Notes: generated by a model from the letters alone, not told the origin. DNA of 64,000 nucleotides from Bacillus oleivorans (GCF_900207585.1 NZ_OAOP01000001.1:186001-250000); one strand, 5' to 3'. Numbered from the stretch's first letter, positions 24,078-33,648 are shown. Program-made: numbers and translations.

Positions 24078-25292
24078 TTGAGAAAGCTTGGTTTCAAGGA
24101 ATTCCTCTTTCTATTGCCTGCATTCCTCTTAATTGGTGTATTTTCATTGTGGCCAGTCGTCCAATCGTTGACCTACACTTTTTTTGATTATCAGCTCAAT
24201 GATCAGCAAAAAGCCGGTCTTTATACAAATGAAAGATTTAATGTGGACTTGTTTCAAACCTCTCAATTCTACATTGGCAGATTTCTCGAGCAGGATCAGG
24301 AGAACATAACCAATCCGGAAGATTGGAAAAAGGTTGAGGGAGTCCTGGAAAGGCTGCGAAGTACGGGGGCAGAGTTTGAAGGAAGCAGCGGTGTAATCGA
24401 GCTATCCGGTTCAGTCGGCGACCAGGTATTGAATTTGTACGAAGATACGAATCAGTTAGTGACAGAACTGAATCAAACCTACACCTTAACCAATGCTGAG
24501 AATCTTCAACTACAGGTTGAGGAGCTGAAAAATAGTATCGTATCTTCTAACTTCATCGGGTTGGATGGCTATAAACAGGCTTTACAGGACGAACGGGTAG
24601 GAATTGCTCTAAAAAACACGTTTCTGTTTACCGTGGTTTCAGTATTTTTTGAGTTTATCTTTGGCTTGATTCTTGCACTCATTTTAAATAAAGCCATCAA
24701 AGGCAGAGGACTGATTCGGACATCCTCTCTTATTCCGTGGGCCATTCCGACTGCAGTTGCAGCATTAATGTGGAGTTATCTATATGATGGGGGAAGCGGC
24801 ATTGTCGCTCACATTTTTGCAGCCCTTCATTTAATTGAATCACCTCGTGATCTTTTATTAACAGGTACAGGGGCCATGATCTCAACGATCGTCGCGGATG
24901 TTTGGAAAACGACTCCGTATATGGCTCTCTTGTTATTAGCGGGACTTCAGACGATTCCGCATTCCCTTTATGAAGCGGCTTCAATCGATGGAGCGGGGAA
25001 AATCCAAACCTTTTTCAGGATTACACTGCCACTCTTGAAGCCGGCAATCCTTGTCGCCCTGTTATTCCGTACCCTCGATGCCTTCCGTGTATTTGACCTT
25101 ATTTACGTTTTAACAGGTGGAGGTCCTGGCGGATCAACAGAAACGTTATCGATCTATGGCTACAAGCTGATGTTCAGTCAAACGAACTTTGGCTATGGAT
25201 CAGTTATTATTATGCTTATGTTCGTCTGTGTTGCCATACTAGCGATTATATTTGTCCGCTTCCTTGGCACAAATCTTATGGAGAAACAGTAA
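24078..25292 (+). CDS. Sugar ABC transporter permease (MalF type) with enlarged external loop
   Basis: 404 residues with six or more transmembrane helices; the EAA loop EAASIDGAGKIQTFFRITLP lies near residue 297. Between the first and second helices there is an unusual hydrophilic insertion (about residues 35-165) with a helical, Glu/Gln-rich character; Gram-positive MalF proteins often have a shorter loop here. It forms the translocation channel with the next gene. TTG 24078 is preceded by GAGGTG at eight bases. Confidence 0.9.
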   Translation: MRKLGFKEFLFLLPAFLLIGVFSLWPVVQSLTYTFFDYQLNDQQKAGLYTNERFNVDLFQTSQFYIGRFLEQDQENITNPEDWKKVEGVLERLRSTGAEFEGSSGVIELSGSVGDQVLNLYEDTNQLVTELNQTYTLTNAENLQLQVEELKNSIVSSNFIGLDGYKQALQDERVGIALKNTFLFTVVSVFFEFIFGLILALILNKAIKGRGLIRTSSLIPWAIPTAVAALMWSYLYDGGSGIVAHIFAALHLIESPRDLLLTGTGAMISTIVADVWKTTPYMALLLLAGLQTIPHSLYEAASIDGAGKIQTFFRITLPLLKPAILVALLFRTLDAFRVFDLIYVLTGGGPGGSTETLSIYGYKLMFSQTNFGYGSVIIMLMFVCVAILAIIFVRFLGTNLMEKQ

Positions 25293-25304
25293 GGAGGGTT
25301 CATC

Positions 25305-26138
25305 ATGGTTACGTCAAACCGTAAATTAAAATGGGCAGGAATCCTGGTTATCATTGTTTATCTTTTTGGGATGATGTTTCCGTTCCTTTGGATATTTCTA
25401 ACCTCCTTTAAAACCTCTGGAGAAATTTTTGGCGATGGCGCGTTTCGGATCATCGCGGAAAATCCGACCTTAGGAAACTTTTCAACGATTCTATTTGAAA
25501 AAGGTATATTAAATGCGATCAAAAATAGTTTTATAGTTGCAACAACAACGACGATTTACATCGTATTAGTGGCTTCATTCACAGCCTATGTGATATCTCG
25601 TTTTGAATTTCGCGGAAAAAATGTGTTAATGGGTCTTATTTTAGCCGTGTCCATGTTTCCGCAAATGATTGTAACGGGCCCTGTTTACAACATGTTTTAC
25701 GACCTTGAGCTGTTAAACAGCTTCTGGATTATTTTGCCTTATTCCACAATTACGTTGCCGGTGGCGGTTTGGATTTTAGTGACGCATTTTAACCAAATTC
25801 CGCTTTCCCTGGAGGAATCAGCGAAAATGGATGGGGCTTCATCCTTGCAAACATTGTTTAAGATTGTGTTTCCATTAGCAGCTCCAGGTGTTTTTACAAC
25901 AGCGATCATTACCTTCATCGCAGCCTGGAATGAGTTTTTATTAACGATTACTTTAAATGCAGAATCTGAGTATCACACGGTTCCTGTAGCGATCTCCTTT
26001 TTGCGGACTCAATTTGAGATTCTTTGGGGTGAGGTAGCAGCAGCCACAACGATTGTGACGATCCCTACATTAATCATTGTCCTCTTCTTCCAAAAACAAA
26101 TCGTATCAGGACTGACAACTGGTGGGGTAAAAGAATAA
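25305..26138 (+). CDS. Sugar ABC transporter permease (MalG type)
   Basis: 277 residues with six transmembrane helices, the EAA motif EESAKMDGASSLQTLFKIVF near residue 173 and the typical MalG C-terminal QKQIVSGLTTGGVKE. AAGGAGGG precedes ATG 25305, 12 bases after the MalF-like stop. Together with that permease it makes the heterodimeric channel for an alpha-glucobiose or related oligosaccharide. Confidence 0.92.
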   Translation: MVTSNRKLKWAGILVIIVYLFGMMFPFLWIFLTSFKTSGEIFGDGAFRIIAENPTLGNFSTILFEKGILNAIKNSFIVATTTTIYIVLVASFTAYVISRFEFRGKNVLMGLILAVSMFPQMIVTGPVYNMFYDLELLNSFWIILPYSTITLPVAVWILVTHFNQIPLSLEESAKMDGASSLQTLFKIVFPLAAPGVFTTAIITFIAAWNEFLLTITLNAESEYHTVPVAISFLRTQFEILWGEVAAATTIVTIPTLIIVLFFQKQIVSGLTTGGVKE

Positions 26139-26156
26139 AGAGCAGGAGTGTCGTAC

Positions 26157-28433
26157 ATGACGTGGACTTATAAAACAGGTGAATTTCATCCTGAATCTCT
26201 TCTTCTGCAAGAAAGCCTATTTGCCCTGGCTAACGGCTATATAGGAGTTAGAGGCAACTTAGAAGAAGGCTTAGCGGGTGGGGAGCTTTCGATTCGCGGA
26301 AGCTATATCAATGCTTTTTATGATGAAACACAAATACATTATGGTGAAAAACTGTTTGCTTTCCCAGAAACACAAGAAAAGCTAGTCAATATTATCGATA
26401 CCCAGACAATTGAACTTTTTTTCGGTGTTGAAGAGGAGCGGTTTTCTTTATTTGCTGGAGAAGTCATGCATTTTGAAAGAAAGCTTTATTTGGATAAAGG
26501 CTTTTCGGAACGAATTGTACACTGGCGCTCGCCGCTGGGTAAAGAAGTAGTGATTTCCTTTAAACGGCTTGTTTCAATAGCGTATCGGGAACTCTTTGTC
26601 CAGCAAATAACGATTAAGGGCATCAATTTTGATGGTCCTGTAAAAATCGTATCCCTACTAAATGGGGATGTAGCCAATTATACAAACGCAAACGATCCTA
26701 GAGTCGCCTCAGGTCACGCCAAGCTGTTAAAAGTAATAGATGTAAAGACGAAGAAGGAATTACAAACAATATTGTGCGAGACCTCAGCTTCTAAGCTGCA
26801 AGTGGCTTGTAACACAAGAAACTGGATTTCGAAACACGCAACAGTACTAACAAAGGTCCATCAAGACAAAACGGTAGCCACTTATGAAACAGATCTAGAT
26901 CAACCAGTTGTGTTTGAAAAACAAAGTGTCTATACCGACACAAGAAGGCATGGTATTGATTTAGCTGAAAAGGGCGAGAAGCTCCTTCAGGATGTCTGCT
27001 CAATTCGATTCGAAGCAATAGCAGAAAAGCAAGAAGCGATTCTTCAATCGTTTTGGAAGGTTTCTGATATTGAAATTGAAGGGGATCATCGTCTTCAAGA
27101 AGGGATCCGCTTCAATATGTTTCATCTCTTTCAATCGGCCGGGAGAGACGACTTTTCCAATATTGCCGCTAAAGGACTTTCTGGAGAAGGATATGAAGGC
27201 CACTATTTTTGGGACACAGAAATTTACATGCTCCCGTTTTTCACTTTAACTGAACCATCTTTAGCGAAATCATTATTGCGCTATCGTTATTCAATTTTAG
27301 AAGGGGCGAGAGAACGTGCAAAGGAAATGGGGCATCAAAAAGGAGCCCTTTTCCCTTGGAGAACCATTGCGGGAAGAGAATGTTCCGGTTACTTTCCGGC
27401 GGGTACGGCCCAATACCATATTTCAGCAGATGTCGCCTACAGTTATATTCAATACTATTTAGCAACAAAGGATTCTGGGATTTGGAGTGAGTTTGGGGCA
27501 GAGGTGCTGTTTGAAACCGCCCGTTTATGGATTGAAGTTGGACATTTCGCCGATGGAACATTCCGGATTGACGCGGTAACAGGACCAGATGAATATACAT
27601 GTATTGTGAATAACAATTACTATACCAATGTGTTGGCTAAATATAATCTGCAATGGGCGGCGAAGGTGTATCAGCTTTTAAAAGATACCGATCCGGTTGC
27701 CTTTGATGAAATCAAACAGAAGATTCAATTCGAGGAAGCCGAAGCAGATGACTGGATGTGGGCAGCTCAACATATGTATCTGCCGTATGATCCAGAGCGG
27801 AAAATTAATCCTCAAGATGACTCGTTTCTGCAAAAAGCCGTTTGGAATTTAGCCGACACGCCTAAGGAACATTATCCATTGCTGCTTCACTATCATCCTT
27901 TAACCTTATATCGCTATCAGGTGTGTAAACAGGCAGACACGGTTCTTGCGCACTTCTTATTAGAGGATGAGCAAGACCTGGAAACGATGCAAGCGTCCTA
28001 TGAGTACTATGAGAAAGTAACTACACATGACTCGTCGTTATCGAGCTGCATCTTTAGCATAATGGCCGTAAAATTAGGAAACATGGAAAAAGCCTACAAT
28101 TACTTTATGGAAACCGCTCGGCTAGATTTAGATAATACGCATGGCAATACAAAAGACGGCCTCCACATGGCCAATATGGGCGGTACTTGGATGGCGATTG
28201 TATATGGATTTGGCGGATTAAGAATCAAAGAAAATGGGATATCTTTAACGCCAAGATTGCCAAAGCAATGGACAGGCTACAAGTTTCGCTTCCGGACAGA
28301 AGGAACCACTTTGGAAGTGAAAGTAGAACAATCAGGTGTATCGATTAAAAAACTCACGGGTAAAGGTCTGTCGATTAAAGTATATGGAGAAGACTATTAC
28401 ATCTCTAATCCGATCTTTGTCGGTTTGCAATAA
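26157..28433 (+). CDS. GH65 glycoside phosphorylase (maltose/kojibiose/trehalose phosphorylase family)
   Basis: 758 residues, usual size for GH65. N-terminal beta-sandwich begins WTYKTGEFHPESLLLQESLF and ANGYIGVRGNLEEG. The (alpha/alpha)6 domain shows GHYFWDTEIYMLPFF and the catalytic acid region VTGPDEYTCIVNNNYYTN (general acid Glu in PDEY). The phosphate site is near HMANMGGTWMAIVYGFGGLR. These enzymes split a disaccharide with phosphate to glucose plus beta-glucose-1-phosphate. The pgmB gene nearby completes the route. Linkage specificity cannot be read by eye. ATG 26157 has AGGAG eight bases upstream. Confidence 0.93.
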   Translation: MTWTYKTGEFHPESLLLQESLFALANGYIGVRGNLEEGLAGGELSIRGSYINAFYDETQIHYGEKLFAFPETQEKLVNIIDTQTIELFFGVEEERFSLFAGEVMHFERKLYLDKGFSERIVHWRSPLGKEVVISFKRLVSIAYRELFVQQITIKGINFDGPVKIVSLLNGDVANYTNANDPRVASGHAKLLKVIDVKTKKELQTILCETSASKLQVACNTRNWISKHATVLTKVHQDKTVATYETDLDQPVVFEKQSVYTDTRRHGIDLAEKGEKLLQDVCSIRFEAIAEKQEAILQSFWKVSDIEIEGDHRLQEGIRFNMFHLFQSAGRDDFSNIAAKGLSGEGYEGHYFWDTEIYMLPFFTLTEPSLAKSLLRYRYSILEGARERAKEMGHQKGALFPWRTIAGRECSGYFPAGTAQYHISADVAYSYIQYYLATKDSGIWSEFGAEVLFETARLWIEVGHFADGTFRIDAVTGPDEYTCIVNNNYYTNVLAKYNLQWAAKVYQLLKDTDPVAFDEIKQKIQFEEAEADDWMWAAQHMYLPYDPERKINPQDDSFLQKAVWNLADTPKEHYPLLLHYHPLTLYRYQVCKQADTVLAHFLLEDEQDLETMQASYEYYEKVTTHDSSLSSCIFSIMAVKLGNMEKAYNYFMETARLDLDNTHGNTKDGLHMANMGGTWMAIVYGFGGLRIKENGISLTPRLPKQWTGYKFRFRTEGTTLEVKVEQSGVSIKKLTGKGLSIKVYGEDYYISNPIFVGLQ

Positions 28434-28441
28434 AATCATGG

Positions 28442-28483
28442 AAAAAACTGCTGGCAGGGGTGATACTTAGCTAGCAGTTTTTT
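28442..28483 (+). terminator. Terminator of the sugar operon
   Basis: AAAAAACTGCT pairs with AGCAGTTTTTT around a 20-base loop. Confidence 0.85.
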
Positions 28484-28548
28484 CAATTTTTTGGCAAATA
28501 AGTGGGTGTTTACGGTTTTTGGCTGTTTTTTGTGTGAATGCTATGCTA

Positions 28549-28766
28549 ATATCCGAACTCAGAAGCGGATAACCGAACTAAAGCGGCGGATTACCGGACT
28601 CAAGGGGTCAATAACCGAACTCACAAGGAAGATAACCGAACTCAGGGGCAGATATCGGAACTCAGAGGGAAGATAACCGGACTCATTTCAATATAACAGA
28701 ACTCAGAAGTTACATAACCGAACTCAGAGTGGGATAACCGAACTCAGAGAACAGATAACGTAAGTC
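28549..28766 (+). repeat. 20-21 bp tandem array, ATAACCGAACTCAG type
   Basis: About ten units of the form GATAACCGAACTCAGAR, spaced mostly 20-21 bases, between the GH65 terminator and the SnoaL-like gene. Reverse orientation of the GAGTTCGG family. Repetitive frames crossing it (for example from 28491) give RITELKRRITGLKGSITEL-like peptides and are not genes. Confidence 0.92.
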
Positions 28767-28896
28767 AATGGTACGATTACCCTGTTCATGCCCCCAGCCC
28801 CTGCCAATTGCTAAAATTTTCTGCGAAAAGAAAGGGTTTCCGGCATTTTTGTCGAAACATACAACCAACAGTGTACGAAAAAAGGGGTGTAACACC

Positions 28897-29271
28897 GTGC
28901 TTAGGAGTTTGAATCAGTTTATCCAAGAATATGAAAGAGCGACCAATACCCATGATTTTAATCAAGTCCGCCCTCTGATTAAATGGGACGCCGTTTATTT
29001 CTTTTCAGACGGAGCGTTTCGCGGGATTGAAGAAATAGAAGCCGTTTTTAATAGAAATTGGAATACGATTCAAGATGAAACGTATCGAATTACGGATGTA
29101 GAATGGCTGAGTTACTCTGATACAATGGCTACTTGCATCTATCATTATTATTGGCGCGGGTTCTTTAAAGGAGAAGTAAGAGAAGGGCGCGGAAGAGGAA
29201 CCAATATCATGGTTAAGGAAGATGGAAAATGGAAAATGATCCACGAACACTTAAGCCCGTTGCCAAAATAA
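28897..29271 (+). CDS. SnoaL/DUF4440-like (NTF2-fold) protein
   Basis: 124 residues with an NTF2-like fold pattern: helix LNQFIQEYERATNTHDFNQV, strands with DAVYFFSDGAFRGIEEIEAVF, and the C-terminal RGTNIMVKEDGKWKMIHEHL. That pattern is typical of DUF4440/SnoaL_3 proteins of unknown substrate. A longer frame from 28768 reads through low-complexity non-family sequence, so I use GTG 28897 with AAAGGGG nine bases upstream. It sits alone after the repeat array. Confidence 0.8.
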   Translation: MLRSLNQFIQEYERATNTHDFNQVRPLIKWDAVYFFSDGAFRGIEEIEAVFNRNWNTIQDETYRITDVEWLSYSDTMATCIYHYYWRGFFKGEVREGRGRGTNIMVKEDGKWKMIHEHLSPLPK

Positions 29272-29275
29272 TAAA

Positions 29276-29309
29276 AGCATTGGTTCTAGGTAACCAATGC
29301 TATTTTTTT
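29276..29309 (+). terminator. Bidirectional terminator between the SnoaL-like gene and pgmB
   Basis: AGCATTGGTT/AACCAATGCT stem with a T-rich tail on both strands, shared by converging genes. Confidence 0.88.
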
Positions 29310-29311
29310 CG

Positions 29312-29983
29312 TTATTTTTTACTCTCGATTATGGATTTAATCACTGACCATGACAGCTCACGGGTATCGGCAAGAACCAGGTCGGCTCCGGCTTCTTTCA
29401 GAATCGATTCTTCACCAATCCCAATCGCTAGCATTCCAGCACTTTTTACTGCCAGAACTCCAGAAACGGCATCCTCAATCCCGATGCAATGACTAGGAGG
29501 AACACCTAGCAGCTGCGCCCCCTTCACATATATATCAGGAGCAGGTTTGCCATTCTCCACCTCAATCGGGTCGACAATGTAATCAAAATACGAAGCGATT
29601 TCTAATTTCTCCAGCACAAACGGGGCATTTTTAGAAGCAGAAGCTAACCCGATGGGTACTCCCCTTTTCTTTAAGTCTATTAAAAATGCCTTGATCCCCG
29701 GTAACAAGTCTTCAGCTGTTAGTTCCTCTAATAACTGGCGGTAATCCGCATTTTTTTGGGCAGCCATTTGTTCTTTTTCTTCTTTTGAAAAAGCATTCCT
29801 TTGACTGCCAAGAAGAGCTTCAAGGGAGTCCATCCTGCTTAATCCCTTTAGTCCTTCATTAACAGCTTTATTAAAAGGAATGTGTAAAGAATCAGCAAGT
29901 TTTTTCCACGCTCTATAGTGAAGTTCAGCCGTATCTGTGATCACTCCATCTAAATCAATCAAAATCCCCAAATCTTTAGCCAA
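29312..29983 (-). CDS. pgmB: Beta-phosphoglucomutase
   Basis: 223 residues, HAD superfamily, standard PgmB size. The nucleophile and acid motif reads ILIDLDGVITDTAELHY (Asp near 10 and 12). GLSRMDSL of the cap, LASASKNAPFVLEKL, KPAPDIYVKGA and IGIEDAVSGV (motif IV) follow in order. It turns beta-glucose-1-phosphate into glucose-6-phosphate, the natural partner of the GH65 phosphorylase 1 kb away. The start is TTG with GAGGG upstream; there is no ATG choice in frame. It is convergent with the sugar operon. Confidence 0.92.
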   Translation of the reverse strand: MAKDLGILIDLDGVITDTAELHYRAWKKLADSLHIPFNKAVNEGLKGLSRMDSLEALLGSQRNAFSKEEKEQMAAQKNADYRQLLEELTAEDLLPGIKAFLIDLKKRGVPIGLASASKNAPFVLEKLEIASYFDYIVDPIEVENGKPAPDIYVKGAQLLGVPPSHCIGIEDAVSGVLAVKSAGMLAIGIGEESILKEAGADLVLADTRELSWSVIKSIIESKK

Positions 29984-30438
29984 TATCCATCATCCCTCTA
30001 AATGTCGTTATCTCTACAAATTTAATCATACCTTTAAATCTGATAGAAACAAACGCCATTTTCTTAAACGGGCTATCCTTTGAAAAAATTCCTAACGCAT
30101 TCCTCTTATTTTCGTTCCAGGCGGACATTGGTTCCGCTAAATCCTTAAAAACCCCTATTATATTGAAACGATTGGACATACGATCCGTTATTTTACAAAA
30201 ATCAGCAAGAAACGGCTATCATTTGCGAAAATAAAGGAACCAGTGTCCTGTAATTTTGGAAATCAGCCTTTTTTTACGAATAACGCAACTGATGTCCGTA
30301 AAGAACACTTGGTGAGCCCCAGGCATCCCCACTTTCAATATCATGTTTACGCTTATTATTTATAGAAAGACTTTTCTTCAAAAAAGGAATAATAACGCTC
30401 AATCTCGAACTATCTATAAAAAGAAAGGGGTTGAAAGC
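29984..30438 (+). other. Intergenic region between pgmB and the epimerase gene
   Basis: 455 bases between divergent genes. A minus-strand frame of 67 codons (29976-30179) has no ribosome site or family resemblance and is not called. Around 30200-30300 there are degenerate stretches with CCAGTGTCC and CAACTGATGTCC that resemble decayed tandem repeat units. Promoters for both genes should lie here but none is clear. Confidence 0.45.
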
Positions 30439-31485
30439 ATGAAATTATTAGTCATTGGAGGGACCCGGTTTTTAGGGAGATGGGTCGTTGAAGAAGCACT
30501 AGCAAGGGGCTGGGAGGTTACCCTCTTTAATCGGGGAAATCATGCGGAAGTTTTTCCGAATGTCCGCACCATTATTGGAGACCGGGAAGAAGATTTAATC
30601 AAATTAGAAGTTGAAAACTGGGATGCGGTTATAGATACATGTGGATTTCATCCTTACACTGTCAGAAAGTCCGTCAAGGCTCTTAAAGCAAATACATCCT
30701 TCTATGCGTTTGTATCAACGATTTCTGTTTATGCTAAGTTTCCTTATGAAGATGATATTAAAGAGGAGGATGAGTTCTTATCTCTTTCAGAGGAAGAGCT
30801 TGTCCCATTAAATCTTAATAACCAAAATGTTGGCGAATACTATGGCCATCTAAAATATTTATGTGAGCTGGAAGTTCTGAGAGAAATTCCAGATAAAAGC
30901 CTGATAGTGAGACCCGGACTTATTGTCGGACCCTATGACCAAACCGACCGCTTTACATATTGGGCGACCCGATTGCAGGAAGAGAGAGAAATATTAGCAC
31001 CTGGAAGAAAAAATAAAAAAATTCAATTTATTGATGTTCGTGATTTGGCTGCATGGATTGTAAAAATGACAGAAGGCCGGATTACTGGTATATATAATGC
31101 AACCGGGCCAAAGGATTTATATACGATGGAGGACCTGATTAGGGATGGAAAAGAAATCTTTCAAAATAAGGCAGAGACAACATGGGTAAGTGAATCCTTT
31201 TTACTAAAAGAAAATGTACAGCCGTGGATTGAACTTCCATTGTGGATTCCTGAAACGAATTCAAATGAGCCAGAAAAAAAGAAGGAACAGGATAATGGAG
31301 TTAACATAGATCGTGCGCTAAACCATGGATTATCCTTCCGAGATCCAAAGGAAACATTAAAGGATACCTATGAATGGGTGACTCAAAAGAGTCGAAAATT
31401 AGAAAGAGCCGGATTAAAGCAAGAAAAAGAACAAGCATTGCTGGAAAAGTGGAATTCAACTCTAAATACTAGCGTACAAGCATAG
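30439..31485 (+). CDS. NAD-dependent epimerase/dehydratase family protein
   Basis: 348 residues, extended SDR type. MKLLVIGGTRFLGRWVVEEA carries the GGTRFLG nucleotide motif, and STISVY plus YYGHLKYLCE provide a YxxxK-like tetrad (YGHLK). The tail with DRALNHGLSFRDPKETLKDT is characteristic of a bacillar group annotated as NAD-dependent epimerases or reductases with unknown substrate. ATG 30439 has AAAGGGG eight bases upstream; frames starting at 30343 lack one. Confidence 0.85.
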   Translation: MKLLVIGGTRFLGRWVVEEALARGWEVTLFNRGNHAEVFPNVRTIIGDREEDLIKLEVENWDAVIDTCGFHPYTVRKSVKALKANTSFYAFVSTISVYAKFPYEDDIKEEDEFLSLSEEELVPLNLNNQNVGEYYGHLKYLCELEVLREIPDKSLIVRPGLIVGPYDQTDRFTYWATRLQEEREILAPGRKNKKIQFIDVRDLAAWIVKMTEGRITGIYNATGPKDLYTMEDLIRDGKEIFQNKAETTWVSESFLLKENVQPWIELPLWIPETNSNEPEKKKEQDNGVNIDRALNHGLSFRDPKETLKDTYEWVTQKSRKLERAGLKQEKEQALLEKWNSTLNTSVQA

Positions 31486-31607
31486 AGGCAGTCCTGGATA
31501 TAAAAGTTTTACAAATGATTTAAGTCAACCTCCTTGATTATTATCAAGTGATTATGAAAACATTAGAGGTATACGACAAAAGGATGTAAAGGCAGGTTGA
31601 TTAGAAA

Positions 31608-32468
31608 ATGTTACGTTGCATTGCGACAGATATGGATGGAACCCTATTAAATTCAAAACAACAGATCAGCAAAGAAAATGAAACAGCCCTAAAATTAGCA
31701 CAGGAGAAAGGGATTGAAGTGGTGGTGGCCACTGGCCGATCTTATTATGAAGCTGCATCAGTACTGGAAGAAGCGAAAATTGTTTGCCCGATTATTTGCG
31801 TGAACGGTGCTGAAATCAGAAACAGCGAGGGAGAAAAGATTCTCTCAAATCCAATCCCAGCAGAGCTGGCTAAAAGGGTTATGAATAAATTAGACGAAAT
31901 GGATTATTATTACGAACTTTATTCAAATTCGGGTACCTATACGAGGGATCCTAAGTTGGGTTTAGCAGTACTGATGGATTTATTTCAATCAGCTAACCGC
32001 GAGGCAGTTCCATGGATACAAATGGAGGAAGAGGCTAGAAAACGGTTTGCAGAAGGCGTGAAAGTTGTCGAAGATTATGGGATGCTCGTGAATGAAAAGT
32101 CCTTTGAATTATATAAAATTTTAGTGTTTGACAAGGACAACGAAGCGTTGCAAAAAGCCGGTATTGAACTGGAAGATCCTGATTTAGCGATTACTTCCTC
32201 TGCTTTTGGCAATATTGAAATTAACTACAAGTCCGCTCAAAAAGGGGTGGCGCTTGAAGCCTTTGTTCAGGAAAGAGGTATTTCTCTCGCAGAAACATTA
32301 GCGATTGGTGATCAATTAAATGACCTTTCCATGCTCGAGATTGTTGGGACAGCTGTAGCAATGGGAAATGCAGCAGAAGAAATCAAACAAATTGCTCATT
32401 ACATCACAGCAACCAATAATGAAAATGGGGTGGCACATGCGATCACCAAGTATATGAATTTGATGTAG
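31608..32468 (+). CDS. Cof-type HAD-IIB family phosphatase
   Basis: 286 residues; HAD-IIB fold. Motif I is CIATDMDGTLLNSK, motif II VVATGRSYYEA, motif III region NYKSAQKGVALEAF, and motif IV LAIGDQLNDLSMLEIVGTAVAMGNA. The large C2 cap between motifs II and III is typical of Cof/YwpJ-like sugar-phosphate phosphatases. It starts at ATG 31608 with a weak AGGCAGG further upstream. The PQQ-type dehydrogenase gene starts 12 bases after the stop, so the two may be co-transcribed. Confidence 0.88.
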   Translation: MLRCIATDMDGTLLNSKQQISKENETALKLAQEKGIEVVVATGRSYYEAASVLEEAKIVCPIICVNGAEIRNSEGEKILSNPIPAELAKRVMNKLDEMDYYYELYSNSGTYTRDPKLGLAVLMDLFQSANREAVPWIQMEEEARKRFAEGVKVVEDYGMLVNEKSFELYKILVFDKDNEALQKAGIELEDPDLAITSSAFGNIEINYKSAQKGVALEAFVQERGISLAETLAIGDQLNDLSMLEIVGTAVAMGNAAEEIKQIAHYITATNNENGVAHAITKYMNLM

Positions 32469-32479
32469 GAGTGGGTGGA

Positions 32480-33559
32480 GTGAAAAAAGTAAAAAGTATG
32501 CTGCTCATTCTGCTTTGTTCAATCGCCGTTTTAGCGGCATGTAAGAATGAAGAGAGCAACCATAGCGATAAGGGTGAAGATGCGATGTCCGTTACGAACG
32601 GGAGAGAAGCAACTATTTTAATCGAGAACCTTCAAACCCCTTGGTCGATCCAAAAGCATCGGGATACTTTTTACATCTCAGAACGGACAGGATATATATA
32701 TGTGTATGACGGGGAAGGCGGGGAGCGGCAGCGGGTACAGCTTCAAAAACAGCTGGCACAAACACCGGAAGCAGGGCTATTAGGTTTTTATCTGAAACCA
32801 GACTTTCAGGATTCAAAAGAAGCTTTTGCTTATTATACATACCAAGAAGGAGATCGGTTATATAACCGTTTAACTGTTATTAAACAAGCAGAAGGACAGT
32901 GGCAGGAGCTGACTTCTCTTCTTGATCAAATTCCTGCTGATACGTTTCATCATGGCGGCCGAATTAAAATTGGGCCGGATCAGAAACTGTATGTAACGGT
33001 AGGGGACGGACTAAATCCAGATGCACCTCAGGATATTAACTCGATTAATGGGAAAATTTTAAGAATGAATTTGGATGGCACCGTACCGGCAGACAACCCT
33101 TTTCCGAACTCTTATGTCTATAGTTACGGACTCCGTAATCCGCAGGGGCTAGCGTGGGATTCACAAGGATTTATGTACAGTACCGATCATGGACAAACAG
33201 CTCTTGATGAAATTAATCGAATTCAAGCGGGGAAAAATTATGGGTGGCCAGTGATTTCCGGAAATCAGCAGCAAAGCGGTATGGAGCCACCTCTCATCCA
33301 CTCGGGCAATACTACTTGGGCACCGTCAGGGATGGATATTGCAGACCGCTCGATTTATTTTGCCGCATTAATGGGAGAAGGTGTTTATCGTTATAATCTG
33401 GATTCCAATCAAATAGACAAAGTGATAGAAGGCTATGGCCGGATTCGTGATGTTTGGATTGATGAAGGTACGCTTTATTTTATTACGAATAACACGGACG
33501 GCAGAGGCAATCCGGATTTAGCTGATGATAAATTAGTTTCAATTCCGTTACCCCAATAA
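32480..33559 (+). CDS. PQQ-dependent sugar dehydrogenase-like lipoprotein
   Basis: 359 residues with a lipoprotein signal (LCSIAVLAAC) and a six-bladed GSDH/sorbosone-type beta-propeller. Motifs include ENLQTPWSIQ, TPEAGLLGFYLKPDF, FHHGGRIKIGPDQKLYVTVGD, YSYGLRNPQGLAWD and HGQTALDEINRIQAGKNYGWP. The family is PQQ-dependent aldose dehydrogenase (YliI-like) in other bacteria; bacilli often lack PQQ synthesis, so the cofactor here is unproven. The GTG at 32480 has AGGAG eight bases upstream; GTG 32471 overlaps it. Confidence 0.87.
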   Translation: MKKVKSMLLILLCSIAVLAACKNEESNHSDKGEDAMSVTNGREATILIENLQTPWSIQKHRDTFYISERTGYIYVYDGEGGERQRVQLQKQLAQTPEAGLLGFYLKPDFQDSKEAFAYYTYQEGDRLYNRLTVIKQAEGQWQELTSLLDQIPADTFHHGGRIKIGPDQKLYVTVGDGLNPDAPQDINSINGKILRMNLDGTVPADNPFPNSYVYSYGLRNPQGLAWDSQGFMYSTDHGQTALDEINRIQAGKNYGWPVISGNQQQSGMEPPLIHSGNTTWAPSGMDIADRSIYFAALMGEGVYRYNLDSNQIDKVIEGYGRIRDVWIDEGTLYFITNNTDGRGNPDLADDKLVSIPLPQ

Positions 33560-33572
33560 CATATTTCAATTT

Positions 33573-33645
33573 AAAGGGTTTGACCCAATTTTGACTGATA
33601 CCTGCCGGGAAAAGGATCATTTAATTGGGCTGACCCCTTTCTATT
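33573..33645 (+). repeat. Long imperfect palindrome, AAAGGGTTTGACCCAATT/AATTGGGCTGACCCCTTT
   Basis: Arms of about 18 bases (33573-33590 and 33628-33645) pair with few mismatches around a 35-base loop. It lies downstream of the dehydrogenase gene and may act as its terminator; the GGGT/ACCC core resembles the hairpin at 10302-10324. Confidence 0.65.
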
Positions 33646-33648
33646 TTG

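Noticed and set aside
28491-28676. 61-codon repetitive frame
   Set aside because: Encoded by the CCGAACTC array and low in complexity; no ribosome site.
29976-30179. 67-codon minus-strand frame upstream of pgmB
   Set aside because: No Shine-Dalgarno, overlaps pgmB start, no recognisable family.
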